Positions 1 through 8,393 are shown, counted from the first letter of the stretch. The stretch: 64,000 nucleotides of DNA from Chryseobacterium panacisoli (GCF_008274625.1 NZ_VTRU01000006.1:1-64000), one strand, 5' to 3'. Translations and numbers: made by a program. Notes: a model not told the origin generated them from the sequence alone.

Positions 1-540
1 AGGAGTCTCAACAATACCTTTTAAATTTTATAAAGATGCATCAACTCTAAGTTTGGGCTGAAGCCATATGGAAATATTGCTTTTACATGAGAACGGGCTA
101 AAGCCCGCTCCTATTGAATAAATATTGGTTTAACCGCAGAGGACACGCATTTTCGCAGATGATCATGGAGAGCTTTTGATGAAAAAAGGATAAATCATTT
201 CTATTGAACATAATGAATCTGTATTAAGCAGAATTCAAGAAAACGTAATGCAAACCCCCGGAACTCGCAACACGCAACCCGAACCTTGGATCCCACCACT
301 CATAATTCATAACGTATCATTCATAATCCGTCTTGCCTCCTAGCCCCGATAGTAATGGTTACCCCGCAGCTTGCGTAGGAGAGCTGCAGGGTTGCAGGGT
401 TGGAGAGCTTTAGTGTGAGGAGTATGAATGGATAGCGGGAAAAGGCTCCTGAAATATTATTATTCTTAAGCTCATACACCGCCTATCTTATATAAAATAT
501 AGTCTACCTACGATCATAAGATAAAAGCAGCCGGAATCTG
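1..540. repeat. Gene-poor region with repeat fragments
   Basis: I see no convincing coding sequence here. The stretch holds short pieces that look like dispersed intergenic repeats. One is a perfect hairpin CGGGCT-AA-AGCCCG at 94-107. Another is a fragment at about 133-160 resembling the cancer-free, dyad-like CGCAGA/ATCTGTG repeats found elsewhere in the window. A short tandem GCAGGGTT duplication lies near 385-402. It may be the decayed edge of a larger accessory region upstream of the window. Confidence 0.4.
94..107. repeat. Perfect GC-rich hairpin in intergenic repeat
   Basis: CGGGCT and AGCCCG pair perfectly around a 2-nt loop in otherwise AT-rich DNA, with the sequence GAA before it and CTCCTATTGA after it. 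This is the appearance of a short dispersed repeat. There is no T-run after it, so it is not an obvious terminator. Confidence 0.35.
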
Positions 541-567
541 TCTTATTATATTCATATAGAAACAAAA

Positions 568-591
568 AACCGCTTCAGTAAAGAAACGGTT
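568..591 (-). terminator. Probable terminator of the small peptide gene
   Basis: AAACCG (568-573 region) and CGGTTT (586-591 region) pair around a short loop just downstream of the minus-strand peptide gene. Read on the minus strand the hairpin is followed by a run of T residues. Confidence 0.5.
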
Positions 592-618
592 TCCATTTAT
601 GGCATTTTGATTTCAATC

Positions 619-780
619 TTACATATCACTGTTTGTATCCGGGCATTTGAAATCGTTACTGCAGGTGGCACAAACAATTACTCCATTGCAGTAATACATA
701 CAGAAATCTGTTTCAGGAAGAGTAGCACCTCCGGAAATGTGTTTTAATTGGCCTTTTTGTAGTTTTTTTAAATTTTTCAT
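619..780 (-). CDS. Small double-glycine-leader Cys-rich peptide (bacteriocin-like)
   Basis: A 53-residue ORF that begins MKNLKKLQKGQLKHISGG, the same basic leader ending in Gly-Gly seen in three other small genes of this window. The core after the GG has five Cys residues in 35 positions, including a CNGVIVCATC stretch. Leaders of this type direct export and cleavage by C39-peptidase ABC transporters in bacteriocin and microcin systems, but no transporter is present here. The start is the ATG at 780. A hairpin with paired AAACCG/CGGTTT lies downstream near 568-590. Unlike its relatives it does not have the conserved 28-nt leader element upstream. Assignment to the peptide family is secure; toxin activity is not shown. 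Confidence 0.75.
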   Translation of the reverse strand: MKNLKKLQKGQLKHISGGATLPETDFCMYYCNGVIVCATCSNDFKCPDTNSDM

Positions 781-957
781 ATTGTTTTAATTAAAAATTT
801 GTATGTAAAGTAAAAATAGTTAAAATATTTTTAATTAAACAAGACATGGTATGTAAAAAAATAAAGTTTAATAAAAATATTGTCTTTTGACTTTGTTAGA
901 GGCTCGGTTTAATTTAAATATTTGATTATTAATGAAATAAATATTATTTTTAAGCAA

Positions 958-985
958 GCGTTATCCGAAAAGCTTATAGAGTAGG
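958..985 (+). promoter_or_regulatory. Conserved peptide-gene leader element, copy 1
   Basis: The 28 nt read GCG, three variable bases, TCC, GAAAAGC, four variable bases, AGAGTAGG. Two other copies (25517 and 25879) align without gaps and share 21 of 28 positions. Here TCC...GGA can pair, where the other copies have GCC...GGC, a compensatory change that suggests RNA structure. The element ends 21 nt before the ATG at 1007. A near-consensus -7 box AATATTTG at 917-924 would place it inside the 5' UTR. Confidence 0.6.
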
Positions 986-1006
986 AAATACTAAAAATCA
1001 AAAACT

Positions 1007-1279
1007 ATGAAAAATCTAAAAAAACTTTCAAGAGATGACAAGAGAAGTATTGTTGCTGGGGTAGATTTCCCGGCATATTGTTTTGAAGGCGGAGGACCAG
1101 GAGAAGGAGGATGCTCTGCAGGGGAAATCTGTTCAGGTGGAAAATGTGTGCCTTACGGAGGAAATCCGGGAGGAGGAGGAAATCCTGGCGGTGGTGGTGA
1201 TAGCTATACCTGTATCTGTCCGTGGGGAACTTTCACACAACCGACTCCGTGTCCGGAATTTTATTGTATAACAGGATAA
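1007..1279 (+). CDS. Small leader peptide precursor with Gly-rich hinge (bacteriocin-like)
   Basis: A 90-residue protein beginning MKNLKKLSRDDKRSIVAG, clearly the same leader family as the other small peptides, but the cleavage-like site is Ala-Gly rather than Gly-Gly. The core is Cys-rich (nine Cys), with two halves joined by a Gly/Pro/Asn linker of tandem NPGGGG units at about residues 53-65. The first half has a C-x4-C-x6-C-x3-C-like pattern; the second has CICPWG and CPEFYC. No homologous function can be named. The conserved leader element precedes it. The second ORF in another frame over the same DNA is a shadow. Confidence 0.7.
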   Translation: MKNLKKLSRDDKRSIVAGVDFPAYCFEGGGPGEGGCSAGEICSGGKCVPYGGNPGGGGNPGGGGDSYTCICPWGTFTQPTPCPEFYCITG

Positions 1280-1385
1280 AGTAAAATAGTTAATCTAGCT
1301 GCTATTATCATGAATATTAAATGCAGATCAGTAATATTAGAAGTAAGTACTACTCGTTATTCAAAAGATAGTAGGAAGGAATAAT

Positions 1386-1420
1386 AAAAACGGCTGCCTC
1401 TTCTGAGACAGCCGTTTTCT
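1386..1420. terminator. Bidirectional terminator
   Basis: AAAACGGCTG and CAGCCGTTTT form a stem with an internal c/a mismatch, flanked by A-runs on one side and T-runs on the other, between convergent genes. It can serve both the peptide gene at 1007 and the oxygenase at 1423. Confidence 0.75.
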
Positions 1421-1422
1421 TT

Positions 1423-2373
1423 TTATTTTTTAATCAATCCTAATTCGATCAATCTTTCATGCAGGAATTCTCCGGCAGTTGTATCTTCGTATAGTTTTGG
1501 ATTGTTTTCGTCTACACAATTTTCAAGTGCATTTAATGACATTGCACTGATAGGATGCATAAAGAAAGGAATTGAATATCTTGAAGTACTCCACAACTCT
1601 CTTGGCGGGTTTACCACTCTGTGGATTGTAGATTTCAACTTGTTGTTGGTATGTCTTGAAAGCATATCTCCAACATTGATCATCAATTCATCCGGTTCTG
1701 CAATAGCATCAATCCATTCTCCGTTGTGATTCTGAACCTGAAGACCTTTCCCCTGTGCTCCCATTAAAAGAGTAATAAGGTTGATGTCCCCATGAGCCGC
1801 TGCTCTTACAGCATCATCCGGTTCTTCAGTGATTGGCGGATAGTGAATTGGTCTTAGAATAGAATTTCCTTCTGCGATCTTGTCATCAAAATAAAATTCA
1901 TTTAAACCAAGGTGTAATGCTAAAGCTCTCAGAACATACTGTCCTGTTTTTTCAAGCATTTGGAAGGCTTCTTTACCTACTTCATTGAACTTTGGCAGTT
2001 CATCAACAATGACGTTGTCCGGATACTCAGTTTTGTATTTTGAATCATCAGACAGATACTGTCCAAAGTGCCAAAATTCTTTTAAGTCTCCTTTTTTGAA
2101 ACCTTTTGCAGTTTCTTTACCGAATCCTACATAACCTCTCTGGCCGCCAATACCTGGAATTTCATATTTCTTTTTCGTTTCCACTGGCTGTTCAAAAAAG
2201 TTTTTTACCTCTCCATACAAATCATCCACTAGGTTGTCATCAAGAAAGTGGCCTTTTAAGGCTACAAAACCAATTTCTTCATAAGCTTTTCCGATTTCAT
2301 TTACAAATTTCTGTTTGCGTTCCGGGTTGTCCGAAAGGAAATCACGCAGGTCTACACTAGGTATTTTATCCAT
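1423..2373 (-). CDS. Isopenicillin N synthase-like 2-oxoglutarate/Fe(II) oxygenase
   Basis: A 316-residue non-heme iron oxygenase of the isopenicillin N synthase superfamily. The N-terminal DIOX_N region includes VALKGHFLDDN and a G-rich QRGYVGFG segment near residues 98-105. The C-terminal jelly roll carries the iron ligands in AAHGDINLITLL (His and Asp, about residues 194-196) and in STIHRVVNPP (second His). RYSIPFF supplies the Arg that binds the 2-oxoglutarate carboxylate. Length matches the family. The substrate cannot be deduced; no beta-lactam pathway genes are near. It starts at the ATG 2373 and is divergent from menD, with a -7 box TAATTTTG at 2394-2401. Confidence 0.85.
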   Translation of the reverse strand: MDKIPSVDLRDFLSDNPERKQKFVNEIGKAYEEIGFVALKGHFLDDNLVDDLYGEVKNFFEQPVETKKKYEIPGIGGQRGYVGFGKETAKGFKKGDLKEFWHFGQYLSDDSKYKTEYPDNVIVDELPKFNEVGKEAFQMLEKTGQYVLRALALHLGLNEFYFDDKIAEGNSILRPIHYPPITEEPDDAVRAAAHGDINLITLLMGAQGKGLQVQNHNGEWIDAIAEPDELMINVGDMLSRHTNNKLKSTIHRVVNPPRELWSTSRYSIPFFMHPISAMSLNALENCVDENNPKLYEDTTAGEFLHERLIELGLIKK

Positions 2374-2393
2374 TTTTAGAAATTTACGAATAG

Positions 2394-2401
2394 CAAAATT
2401 A
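2394..2401 (-). promoter_or_regulatory. -7 promoter box of the oxygenase gene
   Basis: The minus strand reads TAATTTTG, an exact match to the Bacteroidota -7 consensus TAnnTTTG, about 20 nt before the ATG at 2373. No good -33 TTTG was found at the ideal distance. Confidence 0.6.
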
Positions 2402-2445
2402 CATTTTTTTTAAATTAAATGATTTTAAAATCATTATTTATAAGT

Positions 2446-2453
2446 TAAATTTG
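2446..2453 (+). promoter_or_regulatory. -7 promoter box of menD, probably leaderless
   Basis: TAAATTTG matches the TAnnTTTG consensus and ends only 4 nt before the menD ATG at 2458. With the usual box-to-start distance transcription would begin at or next to the start codon. Confidence 0.6.
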
Positions 2454-2457
2454 CTGT

Positions 2458-4128
2458 ATGAAAAAATATTCTTCTAAGAGAAGTATCCAAATACTTGCAC
2501 ATCTTCTTCAACAGTACGGAATTGCTGATATCGTAATTTCTCCGGGGTCAAGAAATGCTCCTTTGGCCATTCATTTTTCAGAGGTAGATAGTTTTAACTG
2601 TTATAGTATTGTAGACGAAAGAAGTGCTGCTTTTGTGGCAATGGGAATGGCGAAAAGCGAAAAGAAACCGGTAGCAGTTACCTGTACCAGCGGATCTGCC
2701 GTTGTAAACTATTATCCTGCCGTTACTGAAGCTTTTTATCAGAATATTCCACTTTTGGTACTTACTGCTGACCGACCGACTGATTATGTTGATCTGTTTG
2801 ATGGGCAGACGATAAGACAGAAGGATGTTTTTCATCAGCATTCCTATGGTGACTTTCAGCTTTTGGAAGACAGCAAGGAACATGCGGAAGATATTAATTT
2901 TGATATCATTAAAAAAGCCATTGAACTTTGTTTTGAAAAGCAAGGACCGGTGCATATTAATATTCCTTTGGAGGAGCCTTTGTATGAGCTTGTATCAGAA
3001 CTTCCTACTTTTCCAACGGTAGAGAAAACGATCAAGCATAAAGAATATGAAATTCCATCCAATCTGGTTGCAGAATGGCATACTTCACAGAGGATTATGC
3101 TGTTGGTAGGAACAAGAGATTACAGCCCCGAACTGGAAAATCAATTGACACAATTGGTGAAAAACCATTCTGTTATTGTTTTAAGTGAAGCCAATTCTAA
3201 CCTGCATCATGAGAAGTTTTTCAAACATATAGACCGTTATATCTTTAATTTTACTGAGGAAGACTATAAAACTTATGCTCCCGATCTGTTGATTACAGTG
3301 GGACAGAACGTGGTTTCCAAAAAAGTAAAACAGTTCCTGAGAAGTGCCCGTCCAAAGCAGCATTGGCACCTGGATGAAATATGGCAGCCGGATACTTATT
3401 TCTCACTGACAGAAAAAATTGAAGTTAAGCCTGAAGTTTTCTTCTCAAAATTGTTGAAATTTATCAATCTGGAACCTAGACCTTATTTTAACCTTTGGGA
3501 CGTTTTAAGGGATAAAAAAGATGCTAAACACGAGCAGTTTTTAAATACGATTGATTTCTCGGATTTTTATTTCTTCAATAAAGCTTCACAGACGATTCCT
3601 GAAAATTACAACATCCATTTCAGTAATTCCTCCGGAATCAGATATGCACAGCTGTTTGATTTTGGAAAGCGAAAAATGTACTGTAACAGAGGAACCAGCG
3701 GTATTGATGGGTCTACTTCTACTGCCATGGGATTTGCAATTAAAAATGAAAATCCTACGTTACTGATTACAGGAGATTTAAGTTTCTTTTACGATATCAA
3801 TGGACTGTGGAATCAATATATACCACCGTTTGTAAGAATTATGATCTTCAATAACGGGGAAGGAAATATCTTTAAAATTATTCCGGGGCCTGGAAATGCA
3901 AACCCCAATACATTAGACGAGTTTATTGCTACAAAACACCGTAAGAATGCAGAATCTCTTGCCAAGCACTTTGGATTCTCCTATGTAAAAGTAGAGGATG
4001 AAATTACGCTTGACAGAGTTCTTGAGAATTTCTTCAAACCTGACGCAAAACCAAAAATCCTGGAAGTAAATACTCACGGGAAAAATAGTGCAGATGTGCT
4101 GAAGTCGTACTTTGAATTTATGAAATAA
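2458..4128 (+). CDS. menD: SEPHCHC synthase MenD (menaquinone biosynthesis)
   Basis: 2-Succinyl-5-enolpyruvyl-6-hydroxy-3-cyclohexene-1-carboxylate synthase, the thiamine-diphosphate enzyme that joins isochorismate and 2-oxoglutarate in menaquinone synthesis. It has 556 residues, normal for MenD. The N-terminal pyrimidine-binding domain has VISPGSRNAPLAIH (residues 24-37), VDERSAAF with the ThDP-activating Glu, and CTSGSAVVNYYPAV. The C-terminal domain has RGTSGIDGSTSTAMG and the Mg/ThDP motif GDLSFFYDINGLWN. Pairing with a chorismate-using pabB nearby is common but not functionally required. Single gene behind its own promoter; converges with the pabC-like gene. Confidence 0.95.
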   Translation: MKKYSSKRSIQILAHLLQQYGIADIVISPGSRNAPLAIHFSEVDSFNCYSIVDERSAAFVAMGMAKSEKKPVAVTCTSGSAVVNYYPAVTEAFYQNIPLLVLTADRPTDYVDLFDGQTIRQKDVFHQHSYGDFQLLEDSKEHAEDINFDIIKKAIELCFEKQGPVHINIPLEEPLYELVSELPTFPTVEKTIKHKEYEIPSNLVAEWHTSQRIMLLVGTRDYSPELENQLTQLVKNHSVIVLSEANSNLHHEKFFKHIDRYIFNFTEEDYKTYAPDLLITVGQNVVSKKVKQFLRSARPKQHWHLDEIWQPDTYFSLTEKIEVKPEVFFSKLLKFINLEPRPYFNLWDVLRDKKDAKHEQFLNTIDFSDFYFFNKASQTIPENYNIHFSNSSGIRYAQLFDFGKRKMYCNRGTSGIDGSTSTAMGFAIKNENPTLLITGDLSFFYDINGLWNQYIPPFVRIMIFNNGEGNIFKIIPGPGNANPNTLDEFIATKHRKNAESLAKHFGFSYVKVEDEITLDRVLENFFKPDAKPKILEVNTHGKNSADVLKSYFEFMK

Positions 4129-4130
4129 TC

Positions 4131-4757
4131 TTAAAGATCAAGATATTCTTCATTCCCCGGCAGATTGATAATTCTGTCGATAGGATAGATGAACATATCA
4201 TCAAAATCATTCAATGCATTAATGATCTGGAAATGGGTGAATTGCTTTATATTCTGTAAAGTGATCTCCGTTTCTTTGATCTTCTTATGCTTTAAAAGAT
4301 GTTGCCTTTGTACTCCGTTCAACAGATAAGTAGCGGGAGTAAACCAGTCTTTTCCTTTTAAAAATAAAAGGTTTGAAAAAGAGGTATCTGTTATGTGATT
4401 ATTTTTAACGATGATAATTTCTTCTGTTTTGGATTTCATCTTCATTTTATCCAATTCTTTACGGTCTTCAAACTTGAATGAATAATCAAAACTGTTATTT
4501 TCTACCAGCTTGAAATCCTGAATCTCAGGAATGGCATAAGGAATCATCTGTGTTCTGACTCTTTTGTCGAGATCATAAGAAATCCTTAGTTTGAAAAGAC
4601 CATCTTCATCATGCTGCAGATTTTTATAGATCTTGGCCAGATCAATAGAGTCTTCTTTCCCGAAATGAGAAAATGTTTGATTGACACGTTTCTGGTGTAG
4701 ATCCAATAGAAAAATCTCCTGATCTTCTACTTTAATGCTTTCAATGAATTGGGACAT
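4131..4757 (-). CDS. Class IV aminotransferase, probable aminodeoxychorismate lyase
   Basis: A 208-residue fold-type IV PLP protein. The recognisable part is the C-terminal half: NNHITDTSFSNLLFLKGKDW followed by TPATYLLNGVQRQHLL, the family pattern around the PLP phosphate. It overlaps the 3' end of the pabB-like gene by 17 bp, so the two are translationally coupled. This arrangement indicates 4-amino-4-deoxychorismate lyase (PabC), releasing pyruvate to give p-aminobenzoate for folate. It is shorter than E. coli PabC (about 269 residues), and the catalytic Lys is less easy to place, so a degenerate class IV protein is possible. Confidence 0.75.
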   Translation of the reverse strand: MSQFIESIKVEDQEIFLLDLHQKRVNQTFSHFGKEDSIDLAKIYKNLQHDEDGLFKLRISYDLDKRVRTQMIPYAIPEIQDFKLVENNSFDYSFKFEDRKELDKMKMKSKTEEIIIVKNNHITDTSFSNLLFLKGKDWFTPATYLLNGVQRQHLLKHKKIKETEITLQNIKQFTHFQIINALNDFDDMFIYPIDRIINLPGNEEYLDL

Positions 4758-5718
4758 AGATTTTATTTTTCATTTCCTGATATTCGTCTTCTAATTTACT
4801 CATGTGGGTTATACCGCCTCCGCTTTTGAAATAAAGTTGGTTTCCTTCTTTTTCTATAAAACGGATCATTACACAGCTGTCAACATTCTGACCGTCAAAC
4901 CAGCCGCAAACGCCCGTGTAATATCCTCTTTCATACCCTTCCGCATCCAGGATTATTTCCAGCGTTTTAGGCTTGGGAGCTCCTAAAATAGAGCCTGCAG
5001 GAAGAAGTTTTTGCATGATACTTCCTACTTTTCCATCAAATTCAGGTTTTATCATTCCTGAAATTTCAGAACTCATTGCATACAGATCCTTTTGCTGGGT
5101 TTTGATGAAATCAATATGCTGGAACTGGTCCACCTTTACATCATCCGCCACCATGCTCAGATCATTCCGCAGAAGGTCTACTACGGTATAATGTTCTGCT
5201 TTTTCTTTTTTATCACTCTTCAGTATTTCCGCAGCATTTTCAATAGAGGCATCAATAGTGCCTTTCATGGGATAGGTTAAAATTTTACTGTTAATGATCT
5301 TTACAAAAGTTTCAGGAGAAAAAAATACAAAAAAATCTTTATAAAAAACTTTATACTTCGCATTTGAATGATAAAAAATTTCTTTTAAGGTTAAATTTGT
5401 CTCTATCTTCGTTTTTCTAGTATAGTTTACTAAATAAGAGTTTCCCAAACGAATATTTTTCTGAACTTTATCAAAACCGATTTTAAAGCTTTCTAATGTT
5501 TCGGGAAACGATTTCCAGACTACTTTTTTATCTAGTGCGTGTGTTTCTTTTGTATTTGAAAACTCCTGAAAATCAATGATTAAACCTGATTTTTCAATTT
5601 CATGTTCTTTGTATATTTCGACATTCTCCGAGAGAAAGTCGATTACGAAAAAATAGGGAACCTTCTGAAGAGAAAGCTCGTCCATTTCCATAAATTTTTG
5701 ATGATTCACTGAAAACAT
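4741..5718 (-). CDS. pabB: Aminodeoxychorismate synthase component I
   Basis: A 325-residue chorismate-binding enzyme that aminates chorismate to aminodeoxychorismate for folate synthesis. The signature YPMKGTIDASIE (about residues 177-188) contains the MKGT sequence with the Lys typical of PabB; anthranilate synthases have AGT at this place. Other core motifs are DLLRNDLSMVADDV, LLPAGSILGAPKPKT and the C-terminal YYTGVCGWFDG with FKSGGGI. The N-terminal region is short compared with E. coli PabB (453 residues), as in many Bacteroidota. No glutamine amidotransferase subunit (PabA) lies in the window. Start is ATG 5718, immediately behind a -7 box. Confidence 0.85.
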   Translation of the reverse strand: MFSVNHQKFMEMDELSLQKVPYFFVIDFLSENVEIYKEHEIEKSGLIIDFQEFSNTKETHALDKKVVWKSFPETLESFKIGFDKVQKNIRLGNSYLVNYTRKTKIETNLTLKEIFYHSNAKYKVFYKDFFVFFSPETFVKIINSKILTYPMKGTIDASIENAAEILKSDKKEKAEHYTVVDLLRNDLSMVADDVKVDQFQHIDFIKTQQKDLYAMSSEISGMIKPEFDGKVGSIMQKLLPAGSILGAPKPKTLEIILDAEGYERGYYTGVCGWFDGQNVDSCVMIRFIEKEGNQLYFKSGGGITHMSKLEDEYQEMKNKIYVPIH

Positions 5719-5722
5719 TCTG

Positions 5723-5730
5723 CAAAAATA
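5723..5730 (-). promoter_or_regulatory. -7 promoter box of pabB, probably leaderless
   Basis: The minus strand reads TATTTTTG, a TAnnTTTG match, ending 4 nt before the ATG at 5718, the same spacing as at menD. Confidence 0.6.
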
Positions 5731-5742
5731 ATTATTGATGTT

Positions 5743-5750
5743 TACTTTTG
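5743..5750 (+). promoter_or_regulatory. -7 promoter box of the membrane protein gene at 5763
   Basis: TACTTTTG matches TAnnTTTG and lies 12 nt before ATG 5763. A TTG at 5748 that would extend the downstream ORF is inside this box, which argues for the ATG as the true start. It is divergent from the pabB box 12 bp away. Confidence 0.5.
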
Positions 5751-5762
5751 CATAAATTTTTT

Positions 5763-6488
5763 ATGATGCAGAACAAATATCCTCAGAAACCGGGACTAGA
5801 TTTTATATTGAAGCAGGCTTTTTTTTATTGGAATAAAACACTGGTCTTTCAGTTGATGTTTTCCATCATCTTTTTTGCAATATTGCTTACCGCTGTTATG
5901 CTTTTTGGAGCGAAATATGACGTTTTCTCTTACAATAAAGAATTGGAGGAAGCCTTTTTGCAAGGCACTAAGATGTATCTGAAAAAAATGGAAGAAATAA
6001 CGGCTACCGAAAATTATCAGATGTTTACACTGGCCATCTGGGGAACTACAGCGTTTTTGTATCCATTGAATCTCGGGATGTTCCAGATCTTCAGGAAAAT
6101 TGATCTTAAAGAAAATATTGTAATCGGGGATCTGTTCGCAGGATACAATGGGCTCAACTTTTTTAAATATGTAGGGTATTTTCTTTTCTGGTTCTTTATT
6201 TACCGATTTACGATTCCTACCATAGTACTGGCGGTGATTTGGGTTGCTGTCACGTTATTTGTAGCCCCACTTATGTTTTTTACGAATAAAAGGATATTTG
6301 AGGCAATTTCTCTGAACTTTAAAGCCCTTAAAGTGTATTTCGTGGAAATAATGGTTTGTGTAATCGTTGCTTTTCTTTTTAAGTATTTAGGTTTTGCTTT
6401 GTTTTTGATAGGAGGACTTTTCACATTTCCTTTTTGGAATGCTATGATATATTCTCTTTATAAAACCGTTTTTTCAGAGAAAAGTTAA
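5763..6488 (+). CDS. Hydrophobic multi-span membrane protein
   Basis: About 241 residues from ATG 5763 (MMQNKYPQ). It has several transmembrane segments, near residues 26-48 (FQLMFSIIFFAILLTAVML), 83-100, 135-165 and 190-225. The phrase VIGDLFAGYNGLNFFKYVGY resembles the FSDLFIGYRQNFVNILIY segment of the next gene, so the two are tandem paralogs. I cannot assign a function; such proteins in flavobacteria are sometimes labelled beta-carotene monooxygenase on weak grounds, and nothing here supports that. Confidence 0.7.
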   Translation: MMQNKYPQKPGLDFILKQAFFYWNKTLVFQLMFSIIFFAILLTAVMLFGAKYDVFSYNKELEEAFLQGTKMYLKKMEEITATENYQMFTLAIWGTTAFLYPLNLGMFQIFRKIDLKENIVIGDLFAGYNGLNFFKYVGYFLFWFFIYRFTIPTIVLAVIWVAVTLFVAPLMFFTNKRIFEAISLNFKALKVYFVEIMVCVIVAFLFKYLGFALFLIGGLFTFPFWNAMIYSLYKTVFSEKS

Positions 6489-6561
6489 AAATTCATTCGT
6501 GTTTCATATGATTTTTTACTAAAAAAAACTAAATTTGGTAAAATCATTAAATATTTAAACT

Positions 6562-7290
6562 ATGTCTGAATTTAACGAATTTGATCAGCAAGGCTCTGTA
6601 CCTAACAGAGATACGGGGTCGATTATTTCTCATGCCTTTGAAATGTATAAAGGTGTTTTCGGTTACGGAATCGTAGCCATGATTATTTATCTGGTGGGAG
6701 GGTCTGTAATTCAGATGCTTACCGGATTTGACTCTGCTTCCATCGTAGAAGAGATGAAATCTTCAGGGGGTGACTACAATTATTGGAGTGCTCCGGGTCT
6801 TCCTCTGTATATGGGGGCTTCCAGTCTTTTTGGTCTTTTATTATCTCCTTTGTATGTAGGATTGATCTACATGGTGAATAAATATAATACTAAAACTCCT
6901 ATTGAGTTTTCTGATCTGTTCATCGGATACCGACAGAATTTTGTAAACATATTAATTTACAGTCTTTTATCTGGAATTATTTCTTCAATTGCTCTTGCAT
7001 TGTGTGTGCTGCCTATTATCTTTGTATATCCTTTCCTTTTACTAGGATATCCGATTCTGTTATTTGAAAATGCTTCAGCTACAGATGCTTTAGGTAAATC
7101 TTTTAATATTGCTAAAGAAAACTATGGAATTTTCTTACTAACCGGATTCTTAGGATTCCTGATCTCTATTGCAGGGGTTATTCTTTGTGGAATTGGGGTT
7201 ATCTTAACCGCTCCGTTTATTATGATAGTAATGTACTCTACATATTGTGCTTTCCTAGGAAAACCAAGACAAATTATGTACAGTAAATAA
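6562..7290 (+). CDS. Multi-span membrane protein, paralog of neighbour
   Basis: 242 residues with a soluble N-terminus (MSEFNEFDQQGSVPNRDTGS) and about five to six transmembrane segments. It contains the phrase FSDLFIGYRQNFVNILIYSL, matching the gene at 5763, and FENASATDALGKSFNIAKEN before two final hydrophobic segments, a layout also seen in the protein at 53773. Probably a DUF975-like inner-membrane family. It is read in the same direction as the preceding paralog and the AI-2E transporter gene 12 bp downstream, suggesting cotranscription. Function unknown. Confidence 0.75.
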   Translation: MSEFNEFDQQGSVPNRDTGSIISHAFEMYKGVFGYGIVAMIIYLVGGSVIQMLTGFDSASIVEEMKSSGGDYNYWSAPGLPLYMGASSLFGLLLSPLYVGLIYMVNKYNTKTPIEFSDLFIGYRQNFVNILIYSLLSGIISSIALALCVLPIIFVYPFLLLGYPILLFENASATDALGKSFNIAKENYGIFLLTGFLGFLISIAGVILCGIGVILTAPFIMIVMYSTYCAFLGKPRQIMYSK

Positions 7291-7301
7291 ATATAAAATG
7301 C

Positions 7302-8381
7302 ATGATGAATAAGGACAAACAAATAAGCAGTGTTGCGATAAAGCAGATGTCGTTGCTGGCCATTATTGTGGTGTTGGCAGGGTTGATCTGTTTTAATCTG
7401 GCATTGTTTATTCCCTCTGTTTTGGGGGCAATCACCATTTATGTAGTCTGTAGAAAGTATAACTTTTACCTGCAGGAAGAAAAAAAATGGAAACCTTCAC
7501 TTGCCGCGTTTGCATTAATGTTTGCGAGTCTTATTGTTCTTATTCTTCCCATCTATTTTATTGCTGATCTGATTATTGATAAACTTGGAAATGCTCAGGC
7601 TTATATGGCCAAGTTCAATATTTTCCTGGATAAAATACATTCTTACATATTTTCCAAAACGGGATTTGATATTCTGAGCAAAGAAAATATGGCTAAACTG
7701 AAAGATAATGTAGGAAAAGTTTCTACGTCAGCACTCAGTGGTACATTCAACACCCTTACCGTAGTGATGTCCATGTATTTCATTCTCTATTTTATGCTGG
7801 AAAAACCGAGATTATTTGAAAGGATTTTAAGTAATTCAGCACCCTTGAAAAGATCCAACATCTCTTTGATTGGCGATAAAATGAGAAAACTGATTATGGC
7901 TAATGCTATCGGAATTCCGGTTGTAGCAGTAGGGCAGGGGATCGTAGCGCTTATAGGATATCTTATTTTTGGGGCGCCGGGAGCCATACTTCTTTTTGCA
8001 TTAACTGCTGCCGCTTCAGTGATTCCTGTTGTAGGAACTGCTATTATTTATGTTCCGGTGTGTGTCTTTATGATTGCTGAAGGAAATACAGGCCAGGGTG
8101 TAGGCTTAGCGATCTACTGCCTTGTAGTGGTGGGCCTTACAGATAATCTTCTTCGTTTTACCCTTTTAAAGAAACTGGAAAACATCCACCCTTTGAATAC
8201 GGTATTTGGAATTATCATGGGAATGAATCTTTTTGGCTTCATGGGGCTTATTTTCGGACCTATTCTGATCTCACTGACCCTTCTTCTGGTTCAGGTGTAC
8301 AGGAATGAATTTTCTGATGAAGATACACCTCCAGACCTCGAATTACCCAATAAGAATGATCTTGAAGAAAAATTAATTTAA
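7302..8381 (+). CDS. AI-2E family transporter (PerM/TqsA-like)
   Basis: A 359-residue inner-membrane protein of the AI-2E transporter family. It shows paired N-terminal hydrophobic segments, a soluble central region (residues about 85-140), then a run of membrane segments. FGAPGAILLFALTAAASVIPVVGTAIIYVPV and the end NTVFGIIMGMNLFGFMGLIFGPIL are the family's conserved features. Members export autoinducer-2 or act as Na+/H+ antiporters, and the substrate cannot be told from sequence. Start ATG 7302 (a second ATG follows at 7305), 11 bp after the preceding gene. Confidence 0.85.
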   Translation: MMNKDKQISSVAIKQMSLLAIIVVLAGLICFNLALFIPSVLGAITIYVVCRKYNFYLQEEKKWKPSLAAFALMFASLIVLILPIYFIADLIIDKLGNAQAYMAKFNIFLDKIHSYIFSKTGFDILSKENMAKLKDNVGKVSTSALSGTFNTLTVVMSMYFILYFMLEKPRLFERILSNSAPLKRSNISLIGDKMRKLIMANAIGIPVVAVGQGIVALIGYLIFGAPGAILLFALTAAASVIPVVGTAIIYVPVCVFMIAEGNTGQGVGLAIYCLVVVGLTDNLLRFTLLKKLENIHPLNTVFGIIMGMNLFGFMGLIFGPILISLTLLLVQVYRNEFSDEDTPPDLELPNKNDLEEKLI

Positions 8382-8393
8382 TTATATAAAAAA

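Noticed and set aside
5748..5762. TTG start giving a longer version of the membrane protein
   Set aside because: The TTG lies inside a -7 promoter box; ATG 5763 is better.
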